DNA of 64,000 bases, from contig JAWQRO010000019.1 in the NCBI GenBank assembly GCA_033557835.1, positions 1-64,000 on the forward strand, given 5' to 3'. Both the position numbers and the translations under genes were made by a program. Positions 53,108-64,000 of this stretch are shown piece after piece. The stretch comes from Helochares maculicollis (Eukaryota > Arthropoda > Insecta > Coleoptera > Hydrophilidae). The stretch's first letter is position 1, and each line of letters opens with the position of its first letter. The notes beneath the pieces are model-generated. The model saw only the letters and a program-made list of their open reading frames with translations, searched no databases and was not told where the DNA came from.

Positions 53108-53506
53108 ATCCTTACACGCCAAAGTCGTCGTTCTGTTGACCTTACACATTTCACTATCACGAGACGTGGGCTCGACCTAATCCAGCTCTCCGATTGGCTG
53201 GGAACGCGGGTGTGTGCTATGTGGCTGATGCAATTGGCTTTGCTATTACAAACAGCGCTTATCTCGGTTGCTATGCTGAATTTGAAAATAGTTCGCAAGT
53301 TTTTAATTTCCATTGGCACTCCTTATCGATGCTGGTCTTTGACATTTTCGCGGACTTTGGTGTCATCCAGACCGATAAGCAGGATTATAATAATCATATT
53401 TTTTGCACTGATGGTTAGCGAACGTCTTGGTGCCTATTTGGCGCAAATACGATGTAATGACGTAAGCGATCGTGCCTCCAACTTTATCGCCAAGTTTTTC
53501 TGCTAA
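53108..53506 (+). other. CpG-rich island with long overlapping open frames
   Basis: About 400 bp clearly richer in GC and CpG than its surroundings. One plus frame is open for 132 codons to a stop at 53506 and includes hydrophobic stretches (MWLMQLALLLQTALISVAML and SRIIIIIFFALMVSERLG). A second plus frame is open for about 93 codons (LAGNAGVCYVADAIGFAITN), and a minus frame for 71. An inverted CCAAT box (gattggctgg) lies at 53192. No family recognised. It could be a promoter with first exon, a transposon piece or a foreign insert. Confidence 0.3.
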
Positions 53507-53885
53507 TTACGACATACCAGCAATTCCTTGTTATTTATCAGTTCCTAGGTACTTGCGTTTCGATGCGATTTGGGGCCTTGAAAGCACTTGGAAAATTTCC
53601 TTTGTCTTTGAGTTTTTTTTTATTTATAAGGATTTCATAGATCGGTGGTAAAAGTTATCCTCTTATCACCTCTCTTCTCGAATTGTCTGACTAGTACTCA
53701 GGAGCTATATACTAAAAATTGGATACGTAGAAAGTTTATATGTAAGAAAACAACTATCGAAATAGCTGGCTAAGCAACCGAGATATCAGCAATAATTTAC
53801 GGGCTAAAATTAGCTTCAATTAAAAAATCATTAATCGGCTGTTATTGTTTTCAAATGTCCTTTTAAATGAAATTTAAACAAAATA

Positions 53886-54975
53886 CTAGGTTGTCCAATA
53901 TGTTTGCGGTTCGATAAGAACAACACACTTGTTCCAACGCGATTCCAATTTATGAATTCTATCCCTAAAGTGAGAATCTGGAAGGGCTGCAAAATACGCT
54001 TCTACATTTGTTATGACCTCACCATTTAATTCATAGATTTTAGTCATTGATAAAATGCTCTTGGGGCACGGTGCATTGTCCTGACGAAAAAGGGTTTTAT
54101 ATTTCTGCAAACCTGTTTTTTTTTCACAATTTTTGTTCCTGCAGCTGGTCTAAAAGGTTACAATAATATTCAGAATTTATTGTTTTATCAGCTTGCAAGT
54201 AATCCTCAAACAAAATTCCTTTCGCATCCCGAACTGATTCTTAGGCCTTCTTGGCCGATTTCTGGATACGAATTCATTTCGGAGCCGAAAAACCAGGTTT
54301 GCATCACTGCTTCTGGTTTTGATTCAGGATCATGGTGATATAACTAAGTCGCATCTATAGTGATGAATCAATGCAGAAAATCCATTTTATTCTTTCGAAA
54401 AAGCTCTAAACCTTGCTGAGAAAGTCTCATTCGAATGAGTTTTTCTTTCATTCTTAGCGAATGAGGCACCCATTGTGCACACAAATTTTTTAAATTCAAT
54501 TCTTCAGTCTAAATATTACTAACACTGCCCAATAAGATGTCTAGGGCTTGTACTAAATCTCTTTCAGTCTCTCGAGAATTTTCCATTACGATATCTTTTA
54601 TTTTTTCTACGATTTCTGGTGTTGTTGCTGTTTTTGCACGTCCTTGATGTGAATGTTCTTCAAGGCTTGTACGACTAATTTTACATTCAGCAACTCATCT
54701 TTCAACTATACTAATAGAAAGCGAAGAGTCCTTGCGCACTTTTAACATTCGTTCATAAACTTCCTTTGCTTTTAAACCTCCCAAAACTAAAAATTCAATC
54801 ACTGCACGATACTTGATGTTTGCATTGTACAAAAATATTGTGACACATCGATACTAAATTGACCGATTGAAATGAAACTTCAGATACGTTCATATGAAGA
54901 GAGGTCCAATACAAAAAATAGGTTAGAAGCAATGCCCTTTCTTACCGACTCGAAAATTTTATGAAAAACTCAATA
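53886..54975 (-). mobile_element. Decayed mariner (copy F)
   Basis: The 3' inverted repeat aggttgtccaatatgtttgc sits at 53888, and the diverged 5' end near 54975 matches the 5' end of copy G. The minus-strand transposase starts with AVIEFLVLGGLKAKEVYERM, then AECKISRTSLEEHSHQGRAK, TATTPEIVEKIKDIVMENSR, LKNLCAQWVPHSLRMKEK, a damaged catalytic core, LFRQDNAPCPKSILSMTKIY with the second Asp, and ends AALPDSHFRDRIHKLESRWN. The segment with the third Asp is deleted and stops interrupt the frame. Mellifera-like lineage, same family as copy G and probably H. Confidence 0.88.
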
Positions 54976-55119
54976 TAAACACAGATACAGAATCTGAAGT
55001 GAACTAAATATAACTATCCTGAACCATGTCATGCTTCTTCAATTACTTTTGTTATTACCGTTATACTATCGAGCTGTGAAAAGAATCTACCATAGCAAGT
55101 AGAAGTAATAATTCCGATT

Positions 55120-55553
55120 TCGCTTTACGCCAGTTGGATCTCTCTGAAAATGTCACGACCGCTATTTTTACATGAATTTATTGATCTGTTGACAATAAAA
55201 CATCGCCTAATTCTAATGAAGACTCAGAAGGTGGAGAAGGCGGTATAATAATTTACCATGTTCTTTGTTGCACGCATCTACTTATTTAAGATGGCAGTAA
55301 CGACGACTCCAAATCAAATATAGTAAAAATAACAACTCTGATCTCTGATACTATGCTGAAAGTAGTCTTGATGACAATATGGATGAACTTCTCGTCGCAT
55401 ACTCCAACTTATGCACTGCAAGTAATGGTATACTCGGTAGTGCTGCGTGATAGCTTTGTAACCATATTTTCTAACTTGCATGTCACTGACAATTCCAATT
55501 TGGATCCAATAGACAAGTTTTGGCGTTTGGAACGCCACAAAACTCAACAATAA
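55120..55553 (+). mobile_element. piggyBac-like transposase fragment
   Basis: The plus frame ending at 55553 reads VLRDSFVTIFSNLHVTDNSN then LDPIDKFWRLERH. This corresponds to the conserved piggyBac block (RFxxIxxxLHFxDNxN..DPNDKxWKxRP). Upstream, in pieces, an acidic stretch NSNEDSEGGEGG and SHTPTYALQV could be the N-terminal acidic region and the segment before the block. Everything after the block, including the catalytic Asp residues, is missing. No TTAA-flanked ends identified. Confidence 0.5.
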
Positions 55554-55819
55554 AATGTTATAAAATATTTCTTTCTTCAAACTCATTATCTTTAGATTTT
55601 TTTTTACATAGCATATGTGAATTTTATGCAGAAACTTACAAATCTTCAGCATAAATGGGTTATTAATGCTTTTTCGAAATTGTTTATAAATCAGAGAAAA
55701 TTATTTCTCATTTTTTCTCGATTGTGTATTGGAAATGTTTTTGTAGAGAATTTCTAGTTTTGAGTAGTTAAAATTAAACATTGTGTTTAATCTATATCGG
55801 TTTCAGTCCCTTGATGATT

Positions 55820-56220
55820 TTACAATACGGTATCCTGTAGTTTTTCTATGATTTCTGATGTTGTTGCTGTTTTTGGCCGTTTTTGACGTGGATCGTTTTC
55901 AAAGCGTATACGGCCACGTTTAAATTCAGCAACCCATTCTTCTAATGTATTAATTGAAGACAAACAGTCCTTACACATTTTCAATGTTGGTTCATAAACT
56001 TCCTTTGCTTTTAAGCCTTCCAAAAATAAAAATTCAATCACTGCACGATTATTGTTATTTCCATTGTAATAAAATACTGTGACACGTCGATACTAAATGT
56101 CTTGTAAACAAAGAATGAATTGACAGATTGAAATGCAACTTCACAAACGTTCATATAAAGAAAATTTAGGCTAGTAGCAACGCCCTTTTTTATCGAGCCG
56201 AAAACTTATTGAGCAACTTA
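55820..56220 (-). mobile_element. 5'-end fragment of a mariner (copy G)
   Basis: The 5' inverted repeat (minus strand aagttgctcaataagttttc) ends at 56220. The 5' UTR is shared with copy F, including cagattgaaatg and cttca..acgttcatat. The coding part (56041-55820) is the DNA-binding region: MIEFLFLEGLKAKEVYEPTL, EEWVAEFKRGRIRFENDP and PKTATTSEIIEKLQDTVL, then a stop. The catalytic two-thirds and the 3' end are missing. Only 0.85 kb from copy F in the same orientation. Confidence 0.85.
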
Positions 56221-58440
56221 CTATTGTAATGAATTTGAACATTGTTTCGCAAGTTACCGACAAAAATTGAGAATTATGAATATAATTTTGTTGTAATCCT
56301 TAAAACCGATTGGCGAAATGATTAATTATGAACTTAGCCCATGATATCAAAGTAATAAAATTTGCAGCCGTTTTGAGAACTGATTAAAATGTGTACTTTA
56401 AATAATACTAAATGAACTTAGAATGTTGCCAAAATGAACCGGTGACACCCCATTCAAACTTTTCCATTGCTAATGGCCAATCAGATAAACGTTTTAAGTT
56501 GGGTGGCCATTCAAGCCCATAGGGCTTGTCTGAGTGCGAGGAATTTTCCACGCAGTGCCCTCCAAGTATACGCTTTAACAATATCTTCGAGACGTCCTAC
56601 TTTGATTTTAATCTTACTATACAACTCTTCATATCCCGGAATTGAATTTTTTCGCGTTCTTCTATGATCCCCAATTTTTACTAGACTAAGAGATTCATGA
56701 CAAATTCAAAAAGACTGGGCAAAATTGTCAGTTTCAATACAAATTTTGCCAAACCTCTTAAACGCAGATATAACCAAAAAAGTTTATGTTTTCTGTTAAA
56801 ATTCTCCTTATATTTAATGAAAGTGCGCAAGAGCTTTAATTTGTTTAAAACTTTTTTTTGCAAAATTATTGACATTTCATAATATCTATATAATATAATA
56901 TCTGTGTATACATAAACTTCAAATTATAACGAGGCTTATCTTAATTATTATATTCATGTTGTACAACACATTGTTGTTAGAGCTTCAATTTAGACTGGCC
57001 AAATTTCAACACGAAGATCTAACCAATTATACCAACGTGTTGTTAATATAATTTCTATATATACCATATAAAAATTGGTTGACTGCTTTTCGTGTTGGTT
57101 TTCAGATTTGAATTGAGCTTCAATTAATTAATCGAATGCAGCGACTTTAGGTGTACAAAAAGTTGCACTTTGCTTGCTTTAGTTAATTAAAATGATTGTA
57201 AATTATCATTAGATAAGGTCATTTCGTTTAATTAAGTATTATATATAGAAAATTAAAGCGAAATTTAGCGTTCGATTTCTTAACGTGAATAATTTTATCG
57301 TAAATTGTAATCTCACTACATAGATTATCAATCAAACGCTAAGTTTCGATTGAAGAATGTGCCCATTATTTCCAAATGTTTATGAAAACCTCTTGTAAAG
57401 TAAAAGTGAAACTAGCAGATATTTCTATTCCTCGTCCTCAAGTACTGATGCATTTTTAACACTCATCACTTATAGATTTTATTGAAGTACAGGCTACGTA
57501 ATTCATTGTTCTTTAAATAAGGACACATGAAATATGTATAATGTATATAAACTCTATAATAAGTGCCACTGTACTTTATCAGAACATCTTGCACCAAATA
57601 TACTTGGGGCTCGCTCTAAAAATAATTAAATGTTTCAACATTTTTGAATATTAGTGAAATAACCTTCATCTCTAGATGCAAAATAGTATGTTTTTTATGT
57701 CTCATATAATTTAACTGTGGTAAAAGTATATTCATACTTGCACGTTTTGGACTTTGGTTGCTTGTGTATATGTAAGACTTACGCACATTTATGTACATTC
57801 ATATACATTAAGAACTCACACACCTTATTTGAACCACGCCCTAGACATAAGCAAGCTTGTCTGACAAAAAAATTCAATTTACTGGCTAATCAGTTTTCAT
57901 GTAGTAAAATTAAATTGCGTAGGCAAATTTAAAAATATACTTTCTTGCAACTACACTTGAATGTTTCTTTGCTAAGCAGGCATTATTTAACTGTTTCTTA
58001 AACGATATGTAAATCAGTATTTGGTGAAACAAGAAAATGAAATATTTGTAGTTTTAGTTTTGGTGCGTTTTCAGAAGCAAAAGGTCCTGGTTTCATAATC
58101 GCAATTATTTTTAAAATTCGGTAGAACATCTGCTCTTTATCAAAATCATACAAAAGTGGTTTCACCAGATGTATAAATGTAAAGATCTGGATCTAATATA
58201 ATAAGCACTTGCATCAGGTTTAATAATATTTTTCAAAGTTCAGAGTAGTTCATAAAAACTATTTTCTGAGTTAATTCTTAGTCAAGTTATCTGAGTTTTA
58301 GTGAAAACTGGCGTGAAAAATTTAATTAGTTGTGTTCTAATCCATCCACATAGTTCTAGTATTATCATAACGATCGCTAGATTGCTTTACGTAAATATTT
58401 GCGTTTGATGTTCCTGAAACAAATTTAGTTGCAGACAACA
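56221..58440. other. Intergenic, nothing recognised
   Basis: AT-rich DNA; short frames near 56.5-56.9 and 57.6-57.9 kb overlap on both strands and look like chance. Confidence 0.45.
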
Positions 58441-58499
58441 AGAGATAGTAATTAAATGCCGCATACCAAGAGATAGAAATTAAATTCCGCACGACAAAG

Positions 58500-59125
58500 G
58501 TTTAAGACTATGGAAATTCATAACGAAACAACAAATGTGTTGGGTGACGAAGCTCTTTCGCAAACAATGGTATGCAAATGGGCTAAAGACTTTCAAGGTG
58601 GACATTCAAAGCCTTAAAATTATTCTCTGAACGTTCAAAAAGTGCAACTACTGAAGAATGGATTGATTCTGTACTTGAAATAGTTATGAATAACAGATTT
58701 CAGAGTGAACTGAACCTGGTTGTTAAGCTCCGAAGCCAGCAAAGGGATTGAAATCGTCCAAGGAAATTATGTCATCAGTTTTTTTTTGGGATAAAGAAGG
58801 AATTGATTACTCTTAAAGCGGTAAAACAATAAGAGGAAAACATTAAAAAACTTTTGGACAAACTTAATGAAAAAATTCAAAACTACACAGAATTGGCAGC
58901 ACCTAACTTTAATCTGTTCCCAGCGCTCAAAAAATTTCTACGTGAAACGCGTTTTTTGTCTAATGGAGACGTTCTTGCAACAGTAAATGTTTACTATGAA
59001 GGTTTTCTGGAAAATTACTTTAAGTATAAGATACATAAATTGGAGAATCATTTACAAAAATTTATTGTCCTTAAGAGAAGAAAAACTGAAGAATAAAGTC
59101 ATTTTTCGAACCATAAACTTTTGTC
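58500..59125 (+). mobile_element. Decayed mariner (copy H)
   Basis: A plus-strand transposase relic. The 5' part reads NETTNVLGDEALSQTMVCKW and AKDFQGGHS, then SERSKSATTEEWIDSVLEIV in another frame. The middle is deleted. The 3' part (58854-59096) reads LDKLNEKIQNYTELAAPNFN then LFPALKKFLRETRFLSNGDV and ends YKIHKLENHLQKFIVLKRRK. Where intact copies have LAPSDF this one has LAAPNF, so the third catalytic Asp is lost. The end at 59095-59125 (tttttcgaaccataaacttt) matches the 3' inverted repeat of copy F in reverse. Mellifera-like. Confidence 0.82.
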
Positions 59126-60290
59126 TTCATTGCCGCTTTGCTAACTTTTCAGCTAGTTTAGTACTTACACGGTTTATGGAAGTGTTCCGTGCTTTAATTT
59201 ATGTCGATCAAACAAATTCCAAATACGACATGTGATCATAAAATGTATAAATATGGCCTGCCATTTAAGTAACATTTGTGAATGTGTGTGTACGAAAAGA
59301 TGCAACAGATTGCTGAATTAAAGAGTAAACATTCAATTATCAACGAATACGTTGCCTAATCTGAGATAGCGTAAGTGGTCCCTTCAAAGTGTGGCCTAGA
59401 GCTAAATTTTGATGTTTTATTACTACATTTCAAAATTGTGTTAACTTTAAAAAATGTTTGGTCAAGGGTAAATTATATCATTGTTACTCGATAAAAATCG
59501 TCTAAGAAATATTTCACTCTGATTTGGCCAAGTGCATGGAAAACTGAGCTGCAGTACTTAGCTCGCCGTAATATGCAGATGCAGACACACTTATTTTAAG
59601 TCTATATTTTGGTACTATAAAGTGACCACTTTTGAGTTGGCCTATAAATATCCTAATTTTCTTGGTAGAAAAAAATTATTGCCATGGGATTGGGGAAAAA
59701 CATTGTCTTTATTAGACCATCAGGCAGTAAAAAAGCAGTACTTTGTGCCTTGTCGGATTGTATTTTTAACTATTTTATCAACTGTTTCATCTAATTGGAC
59801 ATCACAGTGATTTTCTAACTAGGAAAAATACATTTAATACCGTTTTGAGTAAAGATTTAATACATCTTTAAAAAAATCAGGAATTACATAGTTACATTTG
59901 TTGCCTTCAATTAGGTTGGAATGGATTTTATGCACCTACTCCATCATCATTGTTTGAACCATCCATAAATATTTTGGTGAAATCTAGTCAATATTTGTTT
60001 AATATCATAATAGAAGTGACACCAATTAGATTTTTAGAAGGTCAGAATAGTCCTAGAAAACTAAGTATTTACTATAGCATCTGAGATAAGAGATGAGCAT
60101 TAAAGTAATAAGATCGGATCTGATTCTGCTACAAAAGTCTTCAGTGATAATATATCTGCCGAAGTATAAAGGAATTTGATTGCTCTTCTAATATTTATCA
60201 GTTAGCAATTCCATTGCTAGATTTTGCATAGTTCTATGTACAGGACCTCATTGTTCACAAAGACTAATAGCGAATTATACAAATTATACT
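59126..60290. other. Intergenic, possible flank of the LINE relic
   Basis: No certain feature. The part next to 60.3 kb may be the decayed C-terminal end of the LINE relic, but I cannot align it by eye. Confidence 0.35.
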
Positions 60291-60800
60291 GATATAATTC
60301 AATATCGCTTTGGTGTGTAAATACAAAACGAGCTATTTACATTACATTCTCATCCCATGAGACAAACAGCTCGAACAACGTTTATAGTGTTTCATGCTTT
60401 AAGCATAACATACTTTATATTCGGTTTAAAACATAGTTACTGATCCAAAATTACACCCAAGATAAGTACCTCTCTGACATAAGAAACGGACCTTTCGTCC
60501 ATTATAATATTAAAGGGAGGCTTCAGCCTCTTGGGAACGCTCAAATTAATGGTTTTGATGGGCAAATACTTAATAGTCCATGATAGTCAATACTTGGTGT
60601 GCGCTACTGAAATCTCCTGATTAGAAGCAATAGGTCAATATTACACCCTAATGCAAACATCATCTCCGAATTGCAGAACTTTCATTTCATGCCCAAACTC
60701 ACATTCGAGGTGAAAACGCAGCCCTGCGAGAGGCCATTATTTGAGATTCGCTCTACAAACGATTATAATATTCACTTATTAGATTAGTACTTGAAGAGCT
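60290..60800 (-). mobile_element. jockey-like non-LTR reverse-transcriptase relic
   Basis: In minus-strand order the translation passes through NNGLSQGCVFTSN (block NGLPQGSVLSP), MKVLQFGDDVCI (catalytic FADD box, here FGDD), TIKYLPIKTINLSVPKR (the LNPSKTK.. block), LKPPFNIIMDERSV, ILGVILDQ followed by a stop and LCFKPNIKYVMLKA (block LGV.LD..L.F..HI), and NTINVVRAV (LNLLRAL). This is the conserved order of palm and thumb blocks of jockey/RTE-X type LINEs. At least three stops and frame slips between blocks. Upstream, KRPLFVLSKYCETSS may be the preceding segment. Dead element. Confidence 0.75.
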
Positions 60801-60829
60801 TGTTTCACAATATTTTGACAATACAAATA

Positions 60830-62274
60830 AAGGACGCTTATTTTGAACAATCACAATCAGGTGATCTTGTCATACAAATTTCGACGCATATTTTAAAATG
60901 TTGCCTCATATAAATAATAACTTAAGCCCGTATCACCTGCATTGATAATATGTATATTTACCATATCAATACTTTATCAACTGATACTTGGGAGATGATT
61001 CGCGTTTTTCTGAAGATTAAAATCTCATATATCTTATGATTGCCTACTGCACTTTGTTTTACTATTTTCGCTAAGAGCTGTTAATATCATTTAAGCGATA
61101 GTTATATCATTTGTATCATGACCTTTTTAAACTTTTTAAAATTAACGTCATAGTATCCACTGATGTCATTACAAAAAATTCTGGATAAGAATAAAATACA
61201 AATAGTTTTTTTCGCGACAGTTACTACACGGTGTTTGCGGTATATTTAGTCGTTCAGTGAGCTGTATAAAAAGGCAGATTTTCAGAATCGTAAATGGAAC
61301 AGATAATTTGGAGTTATCAAAATGTTAGATAAAAATGTGGCTCTTGGAACGTGATGAAATTAATAACCTTGTACTGTGATCATCTTTAAAAGTGGTATGT
61401 AATTGAGATTAACAACATGCAGTATGATGACTTTGTTTAACCGAAAGATCACCTTAACAAGTACCACAGTTATACTTGTTGACATGACTTCGTAACCTTT
61501 CCGAAATAAAAATATAGCATATTCATACTTGACGTCCTTATGGTTAGTGTTGACGCCAATAAAAAACTAAAAGATAACAATTTTTAAACGGCTATATGAA
61601 AAAGAAATGTCACTCACTGCACTACAGGTGCGTTTGCAGGCTCGTCCATTTTATTGGGCAAAACTAGAGGATTTTGGCAACCAATTTATTAACATTCTAA
61701 CTTGAAATGGAAGTTGCTGGTTAATCTATCAGTACTCGATAGCTAATGAGCATATGCCAATTGATGTATAAATTTTGTCACCTGTATAGGAATACTTGTA
61801 TTATAAATAGCCCATTTAAGGTTTCGCATGTCCATTAGATTGCTTTGCCAACGAGTTAGTATAGCTTTTAATTGATACTCCAATTTGTTTACAAACAAAA
61901 TTTGACGGGTCAGACCGTTTCAAAGTGAAATTGCAATTGATCTACATAATATTATGTTATCAGTCATGTGTTTAACTAGAAATTTTTTGGTTTGGAAGGC
62001 GTCAGAGGCCAAACGTTGCCTCGAGAAATATTGAAAATTACAGTGCACATGGATCAAATTCTAAATTTAAACAATATAAACAGCTGTTACAAAGCATAAT
62101 AAAACAGTATACGCTCGACAAACAGATAAGGCACAACTTTGCTAAATTTTACCACGTGTTTTAATGTATCTACACATTATCTATACCTTGAATACTAAAT
62201 AACCAACAAAATTGAAACCACGTCGAAAATAAAGATATAAACCTAACAAAATAAAATCAATTGATAACACTTAC
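60830..62274. other. Intergenic or intron, nothing recognised
   Basis: AT-rich DNA with no supported feature. Confidence 0.4.
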
Positions 62275-62319
62275 CTTTTTAAGAAGAAAATCATGGTAAG
62301 AGAACTTGGATTTACACAC
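62275..62319 (-). CDS. Candidate 45-nt microexon, gene unknown
   Basis: On the minus strand a strong acceptor (tatcttgttctttccag) precedes exactly 45 nt, followed by a perfect donor (aaaaag then gtaagtg). Frame 1 is open and reads VCKSKFSYHDFLLKK. Frame 2 is also open and contains ATG near the end (MIFFLK), so the exon could carry the start of a signal peptide. Both splice signals are as good as those of the certain genes here. No partner exons found; a weaker exon-like segment lies at 62889-62942 on the same strand. The gene is not recognised. Confidence 0.33.
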
Positions 62320-64000
62320 CTGGAAAGAACAAGATACTCGTTATCTAACAGTTCGCCATGAACTTAAAATATTTCAATTTAATGAATATTTAGTTGCGCA
62401 AGTTTGTTATAGGCACACTTTTCTTTGAATAATTTCACTAGTGTGTACTTTTTGTACGTTGTTGCAAATCTTATCGCATTTTTGCTAATAAAATTGCACT
62501 GCTACGTTTCTCGTTACTAAACAAATATATTGTGGTGGCATTTACTAGTACCAACGCATTTACGGAAGTAAAACTTGTACCATTAGTATCAATAATATCA
62601 ACAACAAAGTTATATTATAATTCGGAATATTAATATTATTGGCTAACGTAACATTTAACACATTCCTTGTGTTTAACTATCGATACATGTCAGACGCAAA
62701 ACCATCTCGGCTGATCAATATAAACCGATGCAAATAGTCAGGCAGAAGCCAAATTTTTGCATTTTTTATTTAAACATAGAAATCAATTTTTCGTTTAGAC
62801 ACTCTTGAACACTTCCGAGTTTATTTCTATGTGTTATAGATATAATATTGAAATTGTTTGATTATGTTTCAAAATCAGTTAGTTACCTGCTCAACACAAT
62901 TGCTCTTGTATTGCCGCTTTGTACAGTTTGCCTTTTAGTGCTAACCACAAACACGAAGATTTAGTTGCACTTTAAACGCATTTTACATAAGATCATTGTT
63001 TTTAATATGCGCTATGAGTATTTTTATCTTTGGAAATGGAAGGAATTTATAAATGCACTTAGATTTATAAACTAAGTGCCAGGCTAGCATGTGCAATAGA
63101 AAAGCTTGTTTTTTATTGTAATGATAATTATTTTTCAATATCATTAAAATTCTATTCATTTCAATAGTAAATTTTATTGCTAACATGAATGAAACCGTTC
63201 AAAGCGACTTTTCAAAAAGTAGTAAGAGTAAAAAACAACTTAGAGATAAAATATCGTATCATATCTGTTATTGATAAAAGTACTGGCGGAACTTCCGTTT
63301 CACAAAATATAGCATAGATCTTCCTTGATTTAGTAAATGTCGAAAATATTGTTCAACTTGCAATAGAATTATTCATTACAAGAAAATTATTACGTCCCTT
63401 TATAACGTTCTAAATTATTGCTTTTTTGATTTTTTAGAATAAATATATAATGTATTACTTATCAGCTACTTAAGTATTCAAGAGATCATATTTTCGACCA
63501 ATTGTCTATTTATCTTAAATCAAACTCGTAGTAATTATTCAATTATCATCTCGTACCTTGCCTAACTACAATTTTATTATATCCTACAATATATGCAACC
63601 AAGGTTACAGAAGCAGAACTTCATCTATATCCATGAGAGATTTTTGCATAGGCAACCAAACGTACCCAAGAGATAATTACAAATATGCAGTTTGCCGGAC
63701 ATAATGAAACTCGGTACTCCCTTTCTATATTAAAACAGTTATCTGAAGATATTAATTGGAGATTAATATTGTTAGTCACAGATCTACTCCTATAATGCAA
63801 AATGTTTTAAACAAGTGGATCTGAGAAGCAATTTTATAAACACAAAACTTTTAAATTTAATTGGGCAAAGAGTATACAAAACGAAAACATTAATTTATAA
63901 ACGAAATAAGATCCGAATTTATTAATACTATATATTATTTACTTACTGTTGTAGATATAAAATTACTAACCCGCGCTCTAAGCCACAATAAAATATACGC
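62320..64000. other. Intergenic or intron, nothing certain
   Basis: AT-rich DNA. Contains the weak exon-like segment 62889-62942 on the minus strand (acceptor gtggttag, donor gagcag then gtaact) and a donor-like caacagtaagt near 63947 on the minus strand without a matching acceptor in the window. Confidence 0.35.

Noticed and set aside
59622..59810. Frame FELAYKYPNFLGRKKLLPWD considered as a pogo/Tigger HTH
   Set aside because: Only a Trp and some spacing agree; no catalytic part nearby.

Overview
The window is AT-rich nuclear DNA of an insect. Genes are split by short GT-AG introns, intergenic DNA is long and full of decayed transposons (mostly mariner), and five conserved single-copy metazoan genes sit between about 28 and 43.5 kb. 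The protein set and the mariner and piggyBac relics fit a holometabolous insect, possibly a beetle, but the sequence alone does not fix the order.

Layout. 0-1.2 kb: a probable terminal exon of an unrecognised plus-strand gene with an acidic C-terminus. 1.2-28 kb: gene-poor, with mariner copies at 5.2-6.3, 20.1-20.6, 20.7-21.3 and 21.7-23.0 kb, a reverse-transcriptase relic near 8.5 kb, a possible Tc1-like relic near 12.8 kb, tRNA-like repeat heads at 4.0 and 14.2 kb, and an inverted short-repeat array at 14.7-15.6 kb. 28.0-43.9 kb: the gene block, in order fa2h (+, fatty acid 2-hydroxylase), Vha13 (+, V-ATPase subunit G), Dpm1 (-, dolichol-phosphate mannose synthase), kappaB-Ras (+, NKIRAS-type Ras-like protein) and Pepck (-, GTP-dependent phosphoenolpyruvate carboxykinase). 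Vha13/Dpm1 and kappaB-Ras/Pepck are convergent; Dpm1/kappaB-Ras are divergent. All five models join in frame through canonical splice sites and end in stop codons. 44-64 kb: gene-poor again, with mariner relics at 48.9-50.2, 53.9-55.0, 55.8-56.2 and 58.5-59.1 kb, a piggyBac fragment at 55.35 kb, a jockey-like reverse-transcriptase relic at 60.3-60.8 kb, and a possible orphan microexon at 62.3 kb.

The five genes are housekeeping or metabolic and share no single pathway: sphingolipid/fatty-acid hydroxylation, proton pumping, glycosylation donor synthesis, NF-kappaB/Ral signalling and gluconeogenesis.

The most unusual points are: a 120-nt, stop-free, 3n intron inside fa2h that behaves like a potential exitron; a nested duplication in Dpm1 intron 2 that created a pseudo-exon with its own acceptor, separated from its parent by a dispersed repeat also present near 25.4 kb; an inverted array of TCGGGATTCGCT-type units; and at least eight mariner relics of several lineages at different stages of decay. 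I found no CRISPR array, rRNA gene, intact tRNA gene or clearly new multi-gene system.
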